DNA of 64,000 nucleotides, taken from positions 38,284 to 102,283 of the forward strand of contig NZ_NKHF01000041.1 in NCBI RefSeq assembly GCF_002744175.1, given 5' to 3'. Shown one piece after another: positions 18,500 to 27,944 of the stretch (position 1 is its first letter; the number at the start of each line of letters is the position of its first letter). A model generated the notes under the pieces. That model was not told where the DNA came from. It did no database searches and saw only the letters and a program-made list of their open reading frames with translations. A program made the translations under genes and the position numbers. This stretch comes from Pseudoalteromonas piscicida. GTDB taxonomy: Bacteria; Pseudomonadota; Gammaproteobacteria; Enterobacterales; Alteromonadaceae.

Positions 18500-19297
18500 A
18501 TGGCAGTCACTCCCCAGTTTCAAGTCGATAAACTTAGCGTGCAGCTCGGTGGTAAAGCCATCTTAAAAGCACTTAGCTTTGCTATTAACAGTGGTGAATT
18601 TATTGGTTTACTCGGCCCTAATGGTGCAGGCAAATCGACGTTACTTCGCACCCTATATAGGTATATTTTGCCAAGCTCTGGGCTTATCAGCTTTAATGGC
18701 CAGCCATTATCTCACTATGGGCGAAAGGCTTATGCCAGTGATGTTGCTGTGGTACTTCAAGAGATACCAACAGAATTTAATTTACCCTTATTTGATATGG
18801 TGCTGATGGGCCTGACGCCAAACAAGTCACTATTAGCGACCATTACTTCGGATGAGCGGCAAGCGGTTTTACAGGCAATACAGCAAGTTGGATTAAGCCA
18901 CAAAATTGAGCAATGCTTTAGCTCGTTATCTGGTGGGGAAAAGCAACGCGCAATGATCGCTCGGGCGATGGTACAAGCACCACAAGTCTTGATAATGGAC
19001 GAACCAACAAGCCACTTAGACATTCAATACCAGATCCAAATTATGGAATTGGCTAAGCAGTTTGGCGTTACAATTATCGCCTCTTTTCATGATTTAAATT
19101 TAGCCAGCGCCTTATGCGATCGCTTACTTGTGCTGAATAAAGGTGAGCTTGCCGCTGAAGGGACGCCACTTGAAGTCATAAACGAAACCCTGTTGAGCCA
19201 AATTTTTGGTGTCTGTGCCGAAGTTTCTACAGTCCGTCACCCGCCAAGTAACAGCGAGATCCCACACATCCGCTTTCATTACGGGTATCAGTTATGA
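18500..19297 (+). CDS. btuD: Cobalamin ABC transporter ATP-binding protein BtuD
   Basis: This is an ABC ATPase of the iron/B12 importer class that powers uptake through BtuC. Counting from ATG at 18500, the Walker A GPNGAGKS is at residues 39-46, the signature LSGGE at 143-147 and Walker B LIMDEP at 164-169, followed by the H-loop SFHD. A GTG at 18470 would extend it by ten residues, but the ATG has an AGAGG ribosome site and better family agreement. It is the first gene after the riboswitch and overlaps btuC by four bases (ATGA). The BtuD role is inferred from its neighbours. Confidence 0.9.
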   Translation: MAVTPQFQVDKLSVQLGGKAILKALSFAINSGEFIGLLGPNGAGKSTLLRTLYRYILPSSGLISFNGQPLSHYGRKAYASDVAVVLQEIPTEFNLPLFDMVLMGLTPNKSLLATITSDERQAVLQAIQQVGLSHKIEQCFSSLSGGEKQRAMIARAMVQAPQVLIMDEPTSHLDIQYQIQIMELAKQFGVTIIASFHDLNLASALCDRLLVLNKGELAAEGTPLEVINETLLSQIFGVCAEVSTVRHPPSNSEIPHIRFHYGYQL

Positions 19298-20301
19298 TTG
19301 CACCACAGCGCATAGGGTTTATCTCTATATTGCTAGTGAGTCTATGCTGCTTCAGCATGCTCGCGGCACTCAAAATCGGCGCAATTGAAATATCTTGGCA
19401 CATGGTGATTCAAGCACTGTTTGATTTCGACCCCAGTAGTTTGCAGCAACAAGTAGTGGTTGAGCTGCGTCTACCAAGAACTCTTCTGGCGATGAGTGCT
19501 GGAGCAGGGTTGGCGATTGCTGGGCTTATTTTGCAAACGGTTACGCGTAACCCACTTGCAGACCCTTATTTATTTGGAATTTCTTCTGGGGCTTCATTTG
19601 GTGTTGTGGTGCTTATTGCACTCTTTGGGGCACAGTCCAGCTTGATGATGTCAGGTGCTGCGTTTGTGGGGAGTTTATTGTCTATTTTGCTGCTGTTATT
19701 TGTGGCTAAACGAAGTGCTGTGCAGCAGGTAGAAACCATGTTGCTGGCAGGGGTGGCATTGTCATTTTTGTTTAGTGCACTGACCAGCTTATTACTGTAT
19801 TGGAGCGACCCTCAAGCCATCAGTGCTATTTTGTTCTGGAATTTGGGTTCGTTTGCTCGTGCAAGTTGGCAGTGGCTATGGTTGCCATGTGTTGTCGTGG
19901 TGTTGAGCTTTATCATCCTGTTAGTGATGCGACGACCGCTTAGTGCTCTTCTGCTTGGAGATGAGAGTGCTACCACTTTAGGTGTGAATGTTGGTCGAGT
20001 TCGTATTGCGATGTTGTTACTTAGCTCCCTACTGACTGCCGTGCTTGTAGCGGCGTGCGGGGGAGTGGGGTTTGTTGGTTTGATGATCCCACATATCGTG
20101 CGATTCTTCATTTCTCAAGCTAAAGTCATCGGCCTTGTTGCCACAGCGCTTTGCGGTGCGTTGTTGATGCTGTGGGTCGATGTGTTATCTCGAACGGTGA
20201 TCGACAATCAAGAACTGCCTGTTGGCGTGATCACCGCAGCTATCGGCAGCGTGTTCTTTTTGGCATTGCTTATTTTCAAAAAGCGCCGTGGCGCTGTATA
20301 G
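19294..20301 (+). CDS. btuC: Cobalamin ABC transporter permease BtuC (FecCD family)
   Basis: The 335-residue protein is a FecCD-family permease with about ten helices. Typical stretches are LRLPRTLLAMSAGAGLAIAGLILQTVTRNPLADPYLFGISSGAS and GGVGFVGLMIPHIVRF, the latter near the coupling helix for the ATPase. Context with btuD, btuF and the cobalamin genes behind a B12 riboswitch identifies the substrate as corrinoid rather than siderophore. It overlaps btuD by four bases and ends nine bases before cobT. The binding-protein gene btuF is separated from it, at the far end of the operon. Confidence 0.92.
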   Translation: MIAPQRIGFISILLVSLCCFSMLAALKIGAIEISWHMVIQALFDFDPSSLQQQVVVELRLPRTLLAMSAGAGLAIAGLILQTVTRNPLADPYLFGISSGASFGVVVLIALFGAQSSLMMSGAAFVGSLLSILLLLFVAKRSAVQQVETMLLAGVALSFLFSALTSLLLYWSDPQAISAILFWNLGSFARASWQWLWLPCVVVVLSFIILLVMRRPLSALLLGDESATTLGVNVGRVRIAMLLLSSLLTAVLVAACGGVGFVGLMIPHIVRFFISQAKVIGLVATALCGALLMLWVDVLSRTVIDNQELPVGVITAAIGSVFFLALLIFKKRRGAV

Positions 20302-20310
20302 GAATAATTC

Positions 20311-21366
20311 ATGATTAAACCGTTAGACACAAGCTTAAATGCGCGCATTCAACAGATCATCGATTTAAAAACTAAACCACTTGGCGCCCTTGGCAAACTT
20401 GAAGGGTTAGCTGCACAGCTAGTTCAGATCTTGTCACAGGGGCAAGCGCAATTAGACCTTCATCAATTGGCAATAACAAATCCAGCGATGTTGGTATTTG
20501 CCGGTGACCATGGCATTGCAAGTCAGGGAGTTTCTATCGCACCAAGTGAAGTGACAGGGCAAATGGTCGCAAATTTTGTGCAAGGTGGGGCGGCTATTAA
20601 TGTTTTTTGTCGACAGCTTGGTTGGCAGTTAACGGTAGTCGACTGCGGGACCTTAGTGCCATGTGAACCAGCAGCTAACTTGCGTTTGCAGCGGCTTGGC
20701 GATATCACCCATGCTTTTCATGAGCGACCAGCCATGAGCGAAACGCAGCTCAAACAAGGCATGGAATTTGGTGAACAAGTGGTGACGTCAGTCATAGAAG
20801 CAGGTAGCAACGTGATTGCTTTTGGTGAGATGGGGATTGGTAACACCAGCTCTGCTGCGGCTATTCTAGCTGCACTTAGTGGGGAGAGTGTCTCGCTATG
20901 CGTAGGGCGTGGCACAGGCATTGACGATAAGGTGCTTAGTAAAAAGCGGGCATTGATTACACAGGCGTTAAATTATCATCAAGGCCAGTTATCAACACCT
21001 GAACAAATTTTGCAGCGTTTAGGTGGCTTTGAAATTGTACAGATGGTTGGTGCGATGCTGGCGGTAGCACGGGCACAAAAGGTGATAGTCGTCGATGGTT
21101 TTATTGCCACTGCAGCTGCACTTTTGGCGTACAAGATAGAGCCGAATAGCAAACAATATATGGTGTTTGCGCATGGCTCGATGGAGCAGGGCCATAAGCT
21201 GATGTTACAGCAGTTAACTGCTGAGCCATTGCTGCATTTAGAGATGCGATTAGGTGAAGGTACGGGCGCGGCCTTAGCCTTGCCATTACTGCAAGCTGCG
21301 CTGGGCTTTTTTACTGATATGGCCAGTTTTGCCGATGCGCAAGTAACACAGGTAGTAGACGCCTGA
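20311..21366 (+). CDS. cobT: Nicotinate-nucleotide:dimethylbenzimidazole phosphoribosyltransferase CobT
   Basis: CobT makes alpha-ribazole phosphate from nicotinate mononucleotide and the lower-ligand base, activating the base for attachment. The 351-residue protein contains FAGDHGIASQGVS near the N terminus, GEMGIGNTSSAAAI in the middle and EMRLGEGTGAALALPL near the end, where the Glu of the GEG segment corresponds to the catalytic base. The length is standard. It ends in an ATGA-type one-base overlap with cobS at 21366. Whether the native lower ligand is dimethylbenzimidazole cannot be judged. Confidence 0.95.
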   Translation: MIKPLDTSLNARIQQIIDLKTKPLGALGKLEGLAAQLVQILSQGQAQLDLHQLAITNPAMLVFAGDHGIASQGVSIAPSEVTGQMVANFVQGGAAINVFCRQLGWQLTVVDCGTLVPCEPAANLRLQRLGDITHAFHERPAMSETQLKQGMEFGEQVVTSVIEAGSNVIAFGEMGIGNTSSAAAILAALSGESVSLCVGRGTGIDDKVLSKKRALITQALNYHQGQLSTPEQILQRLGGFEIVQMVGAMLAVARAQKVIVVDGFIATAAALLAYKIEPNSKQYMVFAHGSMEQGHKLMLQQLTAEPLLHLEMRLGEGTGAALALPLLQAALGFFTDMASFADAQVTQVVDA

Positions 21367-22148
21367 TGCAATGGCAACAAGAATGGCGGCTATTTAAGCT
21401 TGCCATGGTCTTTTTAACCCGTGTGCCCATTCGTCTGCGTCCAGCTCCCTCGCCTGATGAACTTAACGAAGTGAGCGGTTACTTTTGTTTGGTCGGCGTA
21501 TTGATTGGCGCGATCTCAGCTGCTTTTGGTTGTGTTGCCAGTGATTATATTTCGCCTATGTTTGGTGCGGTTGCAGCCCTTTCAGCCGGAGTTTTACTGA
21601 CAGGGGCCTTTCATGAAGATGGTTTTGCCGATGTCTTCGACGGCTTTGGTGGTGGCTGGACTAAAGAACAAAAGCTCGAGATTATGAAAGACAGCCGCCT
21701 AGGCACTTACGGAAGCTGTGCACTGTTATTACTGCTACTTGCCAAGTTTTCTTTATTGACGATGCTATTCGAAGACCTCCTTATGGCATGGGTGTCACTG
21801 CTCTTGGCACACAGTCTGAGCCGCGCTTTGGCTGTTTCTTTGATTGGCTCGTTAGGGTATGTACAGGCGGATCAGCTCAGTAAAGTGAAACCGGTAGCGA
21901 AGCGGTTATCGGACGCCGCTTTGACTCGCACAGTAATTACTTCCAGTTTGATCTTAGTTGCTTGCTGGCCATGGCTGGCATTGTCATTGATAGATTTATT
22001 GGTATTGCTCGTTTGGCTGTATTTGCTGAGATTAGCATGTATTAAATGGTTTCATACTCAGCTTGGAGGCTATACCGGAGACTGCTTAGGTGCGGCGCAG
22101 CAACTCGGCGAACTGGTTATTTTGCTTTTTATTGTAGGTACTCTCTAA
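21366..22148 (+). CDS. cobS: Adenosylcobinamide-GDP ribazoletransferase CobS
   Basis: CobS is the integral membrane cobalamin synthase that joins adenosylcobinamide-GDP to alpha-ribazole (phosphate). The 260-residue protein begins with LAMVFLTRVPI, followed by the diagnostic GAFHEDGFADVFDGFGGGW motif around residues 78-98 and KDSRLGTYG, and it ends with the GGYTGDCLGAAQQLGEL segment. All are characteristic of the family. Five or more membrane helices are seen. It overlaps both cobT (one base) and cobU (three bases), indicating tight translational coupling. Confidence 0.95.
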   Translation: MQWQQEWRLFKLAMVFLTRVPIRLRPAPSPDELNEVSGYFCLVGVLIGAISAAFGCVASDYISPMFGAVAALSAGVLLTGAFHEDGFADVFDGFGGGWTKEQKLEIMKDSRLGTYGSCALLLLLLAKFSLLTMLFEDLLMAWVSLLLAHSLSRALAVSLIGSLGYVQADQLSKVKPVAKRLSDAALTRTVITSSLILVACWPWLALSLIDLLVLLVWLYLLRLACIKWFHTQLGGYTGDCLGAAQQLGELVILLFIVGTL

Positions 22149-22687
22149 TGGCACAAATACATCTAATTTTGGGCGGTGCGCGTTCAGGCAAGAGCCGATT
22201 TGCAGAGCAGTGCGCCACAGGCTTGTTGGAACAGGGGCAAGTGAAGCAACTGTATTATGTGGCTACGGCGAAAGCACAAGACAGCGAAATGCAAAGTCGT
22301 ATATTTGCACACCAAGCTAATCGCGACCGTCGCTGGCAATTAATCGAAGAGTCATGGCATATCGATAAGTTGATTCGTGAGGCAAATGAACAGGCGTTGC
22401 TCCTTGTAGACTGTTTAACTTTATGGCTGAGCCATGGCTTGTGCGAGCAGGGCAAAGCTGCCGCCATAGATAAAAAAGCACAACTCCTCAGCGCACTTGA
22501 AAACACCAAAGCCACAGTCATTTTAGTGAGTAATGAAGTGGGCCATGGAATTGTACCTTTAGGTGAGCTGAGTCGCGACTTTGTGGATGAGTCCGGTTGG
22601 CTCCATCAAGATATAGCCCGTTTAGCGGATAGAGTTGATTTTGTTATTGCTGGTTTGCCGCAATGCTTAAAAGGTGAAAATGTATGA
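22148..22687 (+). CDS. cobU: Adenosylcobinamide kinase/guanylyltransferase CobU
   Basis: CobU phosphorylates adenosylcobinamide and then transfers GMP to give adenosylcobinamide-GDP, the substrate of CobS. From the ATG at 22148 the protein has 179 residues, with the P-loop GGARSGKS at residues 9-16, the [11 protein letters not shown] motif and [11 protein letters not shown], all typical. The frame is open upstream to 22046, but that extension lies inside cobS and is not family sequence. It overlaps cobS by three bases and cobQ by four (ATGA). Confidence 0.95.
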   Translation: MAQIHLILGGARSGKSRFAEQCATGLLEQGQVKQLYYVATAKAQDSEMQSRIFAHQANRDRRWQLIEESWHIDKLIREANEQALLLVDCLTLWLSHGLCEQGKAAAIDKKAQLLSALENTKATVILVSNEVGHGIVPLGELSRDFVDESGWLHQDIARLADRVDFVIAGLPQCLKGENV

Positions 22688-24156
22688 AAACCTTAATGGT
22701 GCAGGGCACTACCTCAGATGCCGGTAAAAGCACGTTAGTTGCTGGGCTATGCCGTGTACTCCAGCGTAGAGGGTTTCGCGTAGCGCCTTTTAAACCTCAA
22801 AATATGGCGCTAAATAGTGCCGTAACGCCCTGTGGAGGCGAAATCGGCCGGGCACAAGCGCTGCAAGCCGAAGCCGCGAAGGTATCACTTTCAACTGATT
22901 TTAACCCTATTTTACTAAAACCGAATTCAGACACCGGGGCACAGGTGATCATTCATGGTAAAGCCATTAGCAATATGGAAGCCGCCGCATATCACGATTA
23001 CAAAAAAGTGGCTATGGATGCTGTATTGAGCTCTCATCAGCGGCTTAGCAAAGCATTTGAGTTGTGTATGGTCGAAGGTGCAGGGAGCCCTGCTGAAATT
23101 AATTTACGCGAAAACGACATCGCTAATATGGGGTTCGCCTGTGAGGTTGCTTGCCCTGTGATCATCATCGCTGATATCGACAAAGGTGGTGTGTTTGCTC
23201 ACTTGGTTGGTACGCTTGCGCTGTTAAGTGATTACGAGCAGAGCTTGGTTAAAGGATTTGTGATTAATCGCTTCCGTGGCGATATTGCTTTGTTGCAATC
23301 TGGATTGGATTGGCTAGAGCAAAAAACGGGTAAGCCAGTGTTAGGTGTGCTGCCATATTTGCACGGTCTAGCGTTAGATGCAGAAGATGCAGTGACGATG
23401 GAAAATATCTGTGAACCGGGATCGTTACGTATCCGAGCTTTACTCTTTCCCCATATTAGTAATCACACGGACTTCGATACATTGCGCTTAAACCCCGAAG
23501 TGGATTTTCGCTATGTAAGCTATCAAGAGTCCATCGACCCCTGTGATTTAATCATCCTCCCGGGCAGTAAAAATGTGTTGAGTGACTTAACCTTCTTACT
23601 TAATCAGGGCTGGGACGAGGAAATAAAGCGACACCTAAGATATGGTGGCAAGGTGTTAGGAGTTTGCGGAGGATTGCAAATGCTTGGTCAGCTTATCAAA
23701 GATCCAAGCGCAGTGGAGTCAACACTAGGCGAAGTTGCCGGACTTGGCCTAGCTGATTTTGCAACGACACTGTCAACAGAAAAAGTACTAACACAGGTTT
23801 CTGGGACTTGCCGACTGAATGATCAACATACAGACATCAGTGGCTATGAAATTCACGCTGGAGTTTCCTTTGGACCTGCATTGGAAAATCCATTTTTATT
23901 TTTTGATAGTCACCCCAATCAGTGTGCAAAAGATGGTTTTATCTCTTTGGATAACCAAATTGCCGGCACCTACTTACATGGTCTATTTGACACGGTTGCT
24001 GCAACTCAAGCGATTTTAACTTGGGCAGGTGGTCAGCAGGCAGCCGCCACTGCTATTGATTTGGCTGAACACAGAGAGCGGCAAATAACGCGTCTTGCCG
24101 ATAGCTGTGAGGCACATTTAGATTGGCAAAAATTGATGAACATAATTGAGGAATAG
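22684..24156 (+). CDS. cobQ: Cobyric acid synthase CobQ/CbiP
   Basis: CobQ amidates the b, d, e and g carboxylates of adenosylcobyrinate a,c-diamide using glutamine and ATP. The 490-residue protein has an N-terminal synthetase domain with the P-loop TTSDAGKST and [10 protein letters not shown], and a C-terminal class I glutamine amidotransferase-like domain with the catalytic Cys in [11 protein letters not shown] and His in GTYLHGLFD. No early corrin-ring genes are seen in the window, so it may serve salvage of incomplete corrinoids or belong to a pathway encoded elsewhere. It overlaps cobU by four bases. Confidence 0.95.
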   Translation: MKTLMVQGTTSDAGKSTLVAGLCRVLQRRGFRVAPFKPQNMALNSAVTPCGGEIGRAQALQAEAAKVSLSTDFNPILLKPNSDTGAQVIIHGKAISNMEAAAYHDYKKVAMDAVLSSHQRLSKAFELCMVEGAGSPAEINLRENDIANMGFACEVACPVIIIADIDKGGVFAHLVGTLALLSDYEQSLVKGFVINRFRGDIALLQSGLDWLEQKTGKPVLGVLPYLHGLALDAEDAVTMENICEPGSLRIRALLFPHISNHTDFDTLRLNPEVDFRYVSYQESIDPCDLIILPGSKNVLSDLTFLLNQGWDEEIKRHLRYGGKVLGVCGGLQMLGQLIKDPSAVESTLGEVAGLGLADFATTLSTEKVLTQVSGTCRLNDQHTDISGYEIHAGVSFGPALENPFLFFDSHPNQCAKDGFISLDNQIAGTYLHGLFDTVAATQAILTWAGGQQAAATAIDLAEHRERQITRLADSCEAHLDWQKLMNIIEE

Positions 24157-24157
24157 C

Positions 24158-24754
24158 ATGAGCGAACAACAAGATAAACATCAACAACGACAACAAAAAG
24201 TAAAACAAAAAGTCGATGAGAAAATTGCAGCGGCGCAGCAAGAGCAAGGAATTTTGCAAGTGATCACGGGCAATGGTAAAGGCAAGTCGACGTCGGGCTT
24301 TGGTACGGTTGCTCGTTGTGTCGGTCATGGCATGAACGCGGCGGTCGTACAGTTTATTAAAGGAACTTGGGACTGTGGAGAGCGCAATCTGCTTGAAAAA
24401 GTGGGTGTCCCGTTTGCGGTTATGAAAACAGGCTTTACGTGGGAGACGCAAAACCGTGAGACCGACACCGCAGCTGCGCAGGCGACTTGGCAGCAAGCCA
24501 AACAGTGGTTGCAAGATGAAAGCATTGACTTAGTGCTACTAGACGAAATCACTTATATGCTAAGTTATGACTATCTTGATTTGGAAGAAGTGATAACAGC
24601 ATTACAGCAGCGTCCTAAAATGCAATCTGTGATTGTAACGGGGCGTGGGGCACATCGACGCTTAACCGAGCTTGCAGATACCGTAAGTGAAGTGCGCAAT
24701 GTAAAGCATGCCTTTGAGGCTGGTATCAAAGCGCAGAAAGGGTTTGACTACTAA
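24158..24754 (+). CDS. cobO: Cob(I)yrinic acid a,c-diamide adenosyltransferase
   Basis: This BtuR/CobA-type enzyme attaches the upper 5'-deoxyadenosyl ligand to reduced corrinoids. The 198-residue protein has the P-loop GNGKGKSTSGFG near residues 42-53, QFIKGTWDCGERN, DLVLLDEITYMLSYDYL and VIVTGRGAHRRLTELADTVSEV, all family hallmarks. A TTG at 24146 could extend the frame by four residues; the ATG at 24158 with a GAGG ribosome site is more likely. The first 30 residues are rich in Gln and Lys, as in homologues. It overlaps btuF by one base. Confidence 0.95.
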   Translation: MSEQQDKHQQRQQKVKQKVDEKIAAAQQEQGILQVITGNGKGKSTSGFGTVARCVGHGMNAAVVQFIKGTWDCGERNLLEKVGVPFAVMKTGFTWETQNRETDTAAAQATWQQAKQWLQDESIDLVLLDEITYMLSYDYLDLEEVITALQQRPKMQSVIVTGRGAHRRLTELADTVSEVRNVKHAFEAGIKAQKGFDY

Positions 24755-25587
24755 TGAAAAAAATAGCGCTGTTTATGCTGCTTGGCTGCACCTTAAGTCT
24801 TCAGGCCAAGCCCGCTGAACGGATCATTGCACTTGCCCCCCACATCGTTGAAAACCTCTATGCTATCGGAGCAGGTGACAGAATAGTTGGTACTGTAGCC
24901 TATGCCGATTATCCACAGGCAGCCAAGCAAATTCCACAAATAGGTGGATATCATGGTATTCAGTTAGAAAAAGTATTGGCCCTTGAACCAGACTTAGTAA
25001 TAGCGTGGCAAACTGGCAATAAAAAGGCAGATCTTGAAAAGCTGGAACAGTTAGGGATCCAAGTTGTGTACAGCGAGACCAAAGCGATTGAGAAGGTGGC
25101 TGATGAGTTGATTAAGTTTGGTCAGCTCACAGGCCTTGAAGCGCCAGCTAGAGAGAAGGCGCAGCGCTTCACTCAACGCCTTACAGGGCTACAAAAACAA
25201 TACGCACAAAGCAGCAGTATCAAGGTCTTCTATCAGCTTTGGCCTGCTCCTTTAATGACTGTCGGTGGTGATAGTTGGGTGCAGCAAGTGCTTGAAATTT
25301 GCCATGCAGACAACGTCTTTGCCGATTCAACCACTGATTATCCGCAAATAAGCATCGAGAATGTATTACTGAAATCACCAGAAGTTATGGTCATCCCAAA
25401 TGAAAAAACCGAGCAAGATATCAAACCGATAGATTGGCATAAGTGGCCAAGTATTCCAGCAGTTAAACATCAACAAAGCATTTCCGTTGATGCAGACCTA
25501 TTACATCGATATAGCTATCGTATGCTCGAGGGGATACTGATTTATGTGGTAAACTTGACAGCTCTCGAGCCTACTATAAAACGATGA
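24754..25587 (+). CDS. btuF: Cobalamin-binding periplasmic protein BtuF
   Basis: The 277-residue protein has a Sec signal peptide (KK, then a hydrophobic stretch, ending near LQAKPA at residue 20) and a class III periplasmic binding-protein fold. Typical segments are RIIALAPHIVENLYAIGAGDRIVGTVAYADYPQAAKQIPQIG in homologous order and YQLWPAPLMTVGGDSWVQQVLEICHADNVFAD. It would hand corrinoid to BtuCD, the transporter at the start of the same operon. The gene begins in a TAATG overlap with cobO and ends 12 bases before ung. Confidence 0.92.
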   Translation: MKKIALFMLLGCTLSLQAKPAERIIALAPHIVENLYAIGAGDRIVGTVAYADYPQAAKQIPQIGGYHGIQLEKVLALEPDLVIAWQTGNKKADLEKLEQLGIQVVYSETKAIEKVADELIKFGQLTGLEAPAREKAQRFTQRLTGLQKQYAQSSSIKVFYQLWPAPLMTVGGDSWVQQVLEICHADNVFADSTTDYPQISIENVLLKSPEVMVIPNEKTEQDIKPIDWHKWPSIPAVKHQQSISVDADLLHRYSYRMLEGILIYVVNLTALEPTIKR

Positions 25588-25599
25588 AAAGGGTGAAAC

Positions 25600-26268
25600 A
25601 TGACAACGTGGAGTGACGTGTTAGGTCAGGAAAAGCAACAAGACTACTTTAAGCAAACTATGGACTATGTGGCTGAACGTCGTGAGCAAGGCGTGAATGT
25701 ATTCCCGCCACACGAGCAAGTGTTTGAGGCGTTTAAAGTTACTCCGTTTGACCAAGTTAAGGTAGTGATTTTAGGTCAAGACCCCTATCACGGGCCAAAT
25801 CAAGCGCATGGTTTGTGTTTTTCGGTATTACCTGGGGTAAAACCGCCACCGTCACTTAATAATATGTATAAGGAGTTGGTGCAGGATATTGCGGGTTTCA
25901 CCATACCTAACCATGGCTACCTCATTGACTGGGCTAAGCAGGGCGTATTATTACTCAATACCGTACTCACAGTAGAGCAAGGACAAGCACATTCACACAA
26001 AAACCTAGGATGGGAGCGCTTTACCGATGTAGTGATCGATAAACTAAACGCCAATAGTGAAGGCGTTATCTTCCTACTGTGGGGAGCTCATGCCCAGAAA
26101 AAAGGCAAGAACATAGACAAAAACCGTCATCATGTTCTACACGCACCACACCCGTCACCGCTTTCTGCGCACCGCGGATTCTTTGGTTGTGGCCATTTCA
26201 GTAAAACAAACCAGCTGCTCACACAAATGGGTAAGCAGCCAATCGACTGGCGATTGACCGAGCTATAG
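25600..26268 (+). CDS. ung: Uracil-DNA glycosylase
   Basis: Ung removes uracil from DNA to start base-excision repair. The 222-residue protein has the water-activating motif GQDPYHG with Asp61, the uracil-binding LLLNTVLTV, and the minor-groove loop [17 protein letters not shown] with the catalytic His near residue 187. The length is the same as in typical family 1 enzymes. It follows btuF by only 12 bases with no terminator between, so part of its expression may come from the cobalamin operon message. An independent internal promoter was not identified. Confidence 0.96.
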   Translation: MTTWSDVLGQEKQQDYFKQTMDYVAERREQGVNVFPPHEQVFEAFKVTPFDQVKVVILGQDPYHGPNQAHGLCFSVLPGVKPPPSLNNMYKELVQDIAGFTIPNHGYLIDWAKQGVLLLNTVLTVEQGQAHSHKNLGWERFTDVVIDKLNANSEGVIFLLWGAHAQKKGKNIDKNRHHVLHAPHPSPLSAHRGFFGCGHFSKTNQLLTQMGKQPIDWRLTEL

Positions 26269-26280
26269 CTGATAAAAACC

Positions 26281-26310
26281 AAAAAGAGCGCCGTGAAGGG
26301 CGCTCTTTTT
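26281..26310. terminator. Bidirectional terminator between ung and the DUF3545-like gene
   Basis: AAAAAGAGCGCC pairs with GGCGCTCTTTTT around GTGAAG. The two convergent genes share it, and the last two bases overlap the end of the minus-strand gene. Confidence 0.93.
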
Positions 26311-26500
26311 AGTTAAAATCAAATTCGTCTAAATCAACATTGTCTGCGAAAATATCTAATTCCTGTAGTTCTTTGCGTAGTCGCTGTTTATCTTTTAGCG
26401 CTTCAATTTCGCGCCATTTTCGTTTTTTGCCCTTAGATGAAGTTTTTTTCTTAGCCTCTGGACTTTCTAATAATTCTAATAACTCGTCTAGGGTATCCAT
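26309..26500 (-). CDS. Small charged protein, DUF3545-like
   Basis: This 63-residue protein has an acidic N terminus (MDTLDELLELLESPEA), a strongly basic middle (KKKTSSKGKKRK) followed by WREIEALKDKQRLRKELQELD, and an acidic tail. The WREIEALKDKQRLRKELQE segment, predicted helical, is what I associate with the DUF3545 family of small gammaproteobacterial proteins of unknown role; that assignment is from memory. A good AGGAGA ribosome site precedes the ATG. It could bind nucleic acid or ribosome through the basic middle, but nothing shows this directly. Confidence 0.75.
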   Translation of the reverse strand: MDTLDELLELLESPEAKKKTSSKGKKRKWREIEALKDKQRLRKELQELDIFADNVDLDEFDFN

Positions 26501-26936
26501 GAAAATCTCCTATTGATAAAAACAACCTAAAGTGGCATTTGCTTTGGCTGTTAGCACTACAACTGCAATGACACCGTTGATTTCTTCATACTATTTGGCA
26601 AACCTCTAATGAGGGAACCGTTAAAAGTCTGATAGCTAAAGTACGCTACAAGCAACCCCGCGCTGCTCGCTTTTTGCACCAAAACCAGAAAGTAGCGGCA
26701 TCAATTTTCACTTCAAGTGACATTGATATACCACAGACGGAACAAAAATAAAACACAATTGTGTCTTTCGAGTTAAAACAACGTGACAGTTTGATGAAGG
26801 TCAATTAATACCAAATGTATGAAGTAAATGCGCTATTTCATCTTCCAAATTGATTAGAGAATTAATTCAATTGGTAGTTGAGGTGGAGTGAATTGATGGA
26901 TATTAGTGGGTAGGGTTTCACCATGTTCTGAGGCTA
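26501..26936. other. Intergenic region between the DUF3545-like gene and talB
   Basis: About 430 bases without a credible gene. It holds the upstream region of the DUF3545-like gene on its left and one copy of the dispersed TACCAA/TTGGTA repeat at 26809-26876. The rest is AT-rich without recognised elements. Confidence 0.5.
26809..26876. repeat. Dispersed repeat family A, short copy
   Basis: The 68-base element starts TACCAAATGTAT and ends AATTCAATTGGTA, giving imperfect terminal inverted repeats (TACCAA/TTGGTA). Both ends match, in reverse orientation, the ends of the longer copy at 35071-35228: for example the words GCTATTT and AAATTGATTAG.GAATTAATTCAA recur. It appears to be the same element without its middle module. 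Confidence 0.65.
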
Positions 26937-26937
26937 C

Positions 26938-26963
26938 AAAAAACGCCGCATAGCGCGGCGTTT
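26938..26963 (-). terminator. Intrinsic terminator of talB
   Basis: AAACGCCGC pairs with GCGGCGTTT around a five-base loop. Read on the minus strand the second arm runs into a stretch of T residues. It lies about 30 bases after the talB stop. Confidence 0.88.
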
Positions 26964-26993
26964 AAGTATTAATAGCGTTACCGGGTAAACGCT

Positions 26994-27944
26994 TTATAGT
27001 GCTTTGAAACGAGCCACAAGCGTTTCTTGGGCATCGGCAAATGAGCGAATACCTTCGGCTAATTTTTCCGTTGCCATCGCATCTTGGTTATGTAACCAAC
27101 GGAACTCACTTTCTGTTAATGGTGCAGGCTTTTCTTTGGTTTCGAAGTTTGCTTCTAACAAGTAATCTTCGTTTGCTGGCATGCTTGCAAGCTCTTCAAG
27201 TAGCGAAGGGCTAATCGTCAGTTTATCACAACCAGTCAGTGCTAAGATCTCGCCTGTATTTCTGAAGCTTGCACCCATCACAACTGTTTTGTAACCGTGC
27301 TGCTTATAGAATTCAAAAATACTGCGAACAGACTGTACGCCCGGGTCTTGTAGTGGATCAGTTGGTTTTTCTAGACCATTAGCGACATGCCAGTCAAGAA
27401 TACGGCCAACAAACGGCGAAATTAAGAATACGTTAGCATCGGCACATGCTCGGGCTTGTGCTTCACTAAACAATAGCGTTAAATTACATTTTACGCCTTC
27501 TTTTTCAAGCGCTTCTGCTGCTTTAATACCTTCCCAAGTTGAGGCTATCTTAATTAAGATTTTATCTTGGCTCACACCTTGTGCTTCATATAAGCTCAGT
27601 AAGGTTTTGGCTTTTGCTATGGTGGCTTCGGTATCAAAAGATAAACGCGCGTCTACCTCTGTTGAGATATAGCCAGGTACTGAGTTGGCAATTTCTTTAC
27701 CAATCACCACTGCAAAGTAGTCACACGCAAGCGCTAATTGCTTGTCAGCGTCACTTTCATTGGCTTTGGCATAATCCCAAGCTTCTGTTAGATAAGGCTG
27801 ATAAGCAGGCATCTCTGCCGCTTTAAGTAAAAGAGAAGGATTAGTTGTTGCATCCTCAGGCTGTAGCTTGCGGATGGCTTCAATGTCACCGGTGTCAGCG
27901 ACAATTGATGAATGTTGTTTTAGCCTATCTAATGCTGAAGTCAT
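26994..27944 (-). CDS. talB: Transaldolase
   Basis: Transaldolase moves a dihydroxyacetone unit between sedoheptulose-7-phosphate and glyceraldehyde-3-phosphate in the pentose phosphate pathway. The 316-residue protein has the Schiff-base Lys132 in [12 protein letters not shown], Asp17 in VADTGD, and [12 protein letters not shown] at residues 31-42, all at the numbering of E. coli Tal[31 protein letters not shown] is also highly typical. It is a single gene with its own terminator; the 270-base gap to divergent yaaA holds no recognised gene. Confidence 0.97.
   Translation of the reverse strand: MTSALDRLKQHSSIVADTGDIEAIRKLQPEDATTNPSLLLKAAEMPAYQPYLTEAWDYAKANESDADKQLALACDYFAVVIGKEIANSVPGYISTEVDARLSFDTEATIAKAKTLLSLYEAQGVSQDKILIKIASTWEGIKAAEALEKEGVKCNLTLLFSEAQARACADANVFLISPFVGRILDWHVANGLEKPTDPLQDPGVQSVRSIFEFYKQHGYKTVVMGASFRNTGEILALTGCDKLTISPSLLEELASMPANEDYLLEANFETKEKPAPLTESEFRWLHNQDAMATEKLAEGIRSFADAQETLVARFKAL

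Noticed and set aside
20979..21380. Open frames on the minus strand opposite cobT and similar antisense frames elsewhere
   Set aside because: They overlap strongly conserved genes, have no ribosome site and encode low-complexity Ala/Ser/Pro-rich products typical of shadow frames.
22046..22147. N-terminal extension of cobU
   Set aside because: It lies within conserved cobS coding sequence in another frame; the ATG at 22148 gives the family start.
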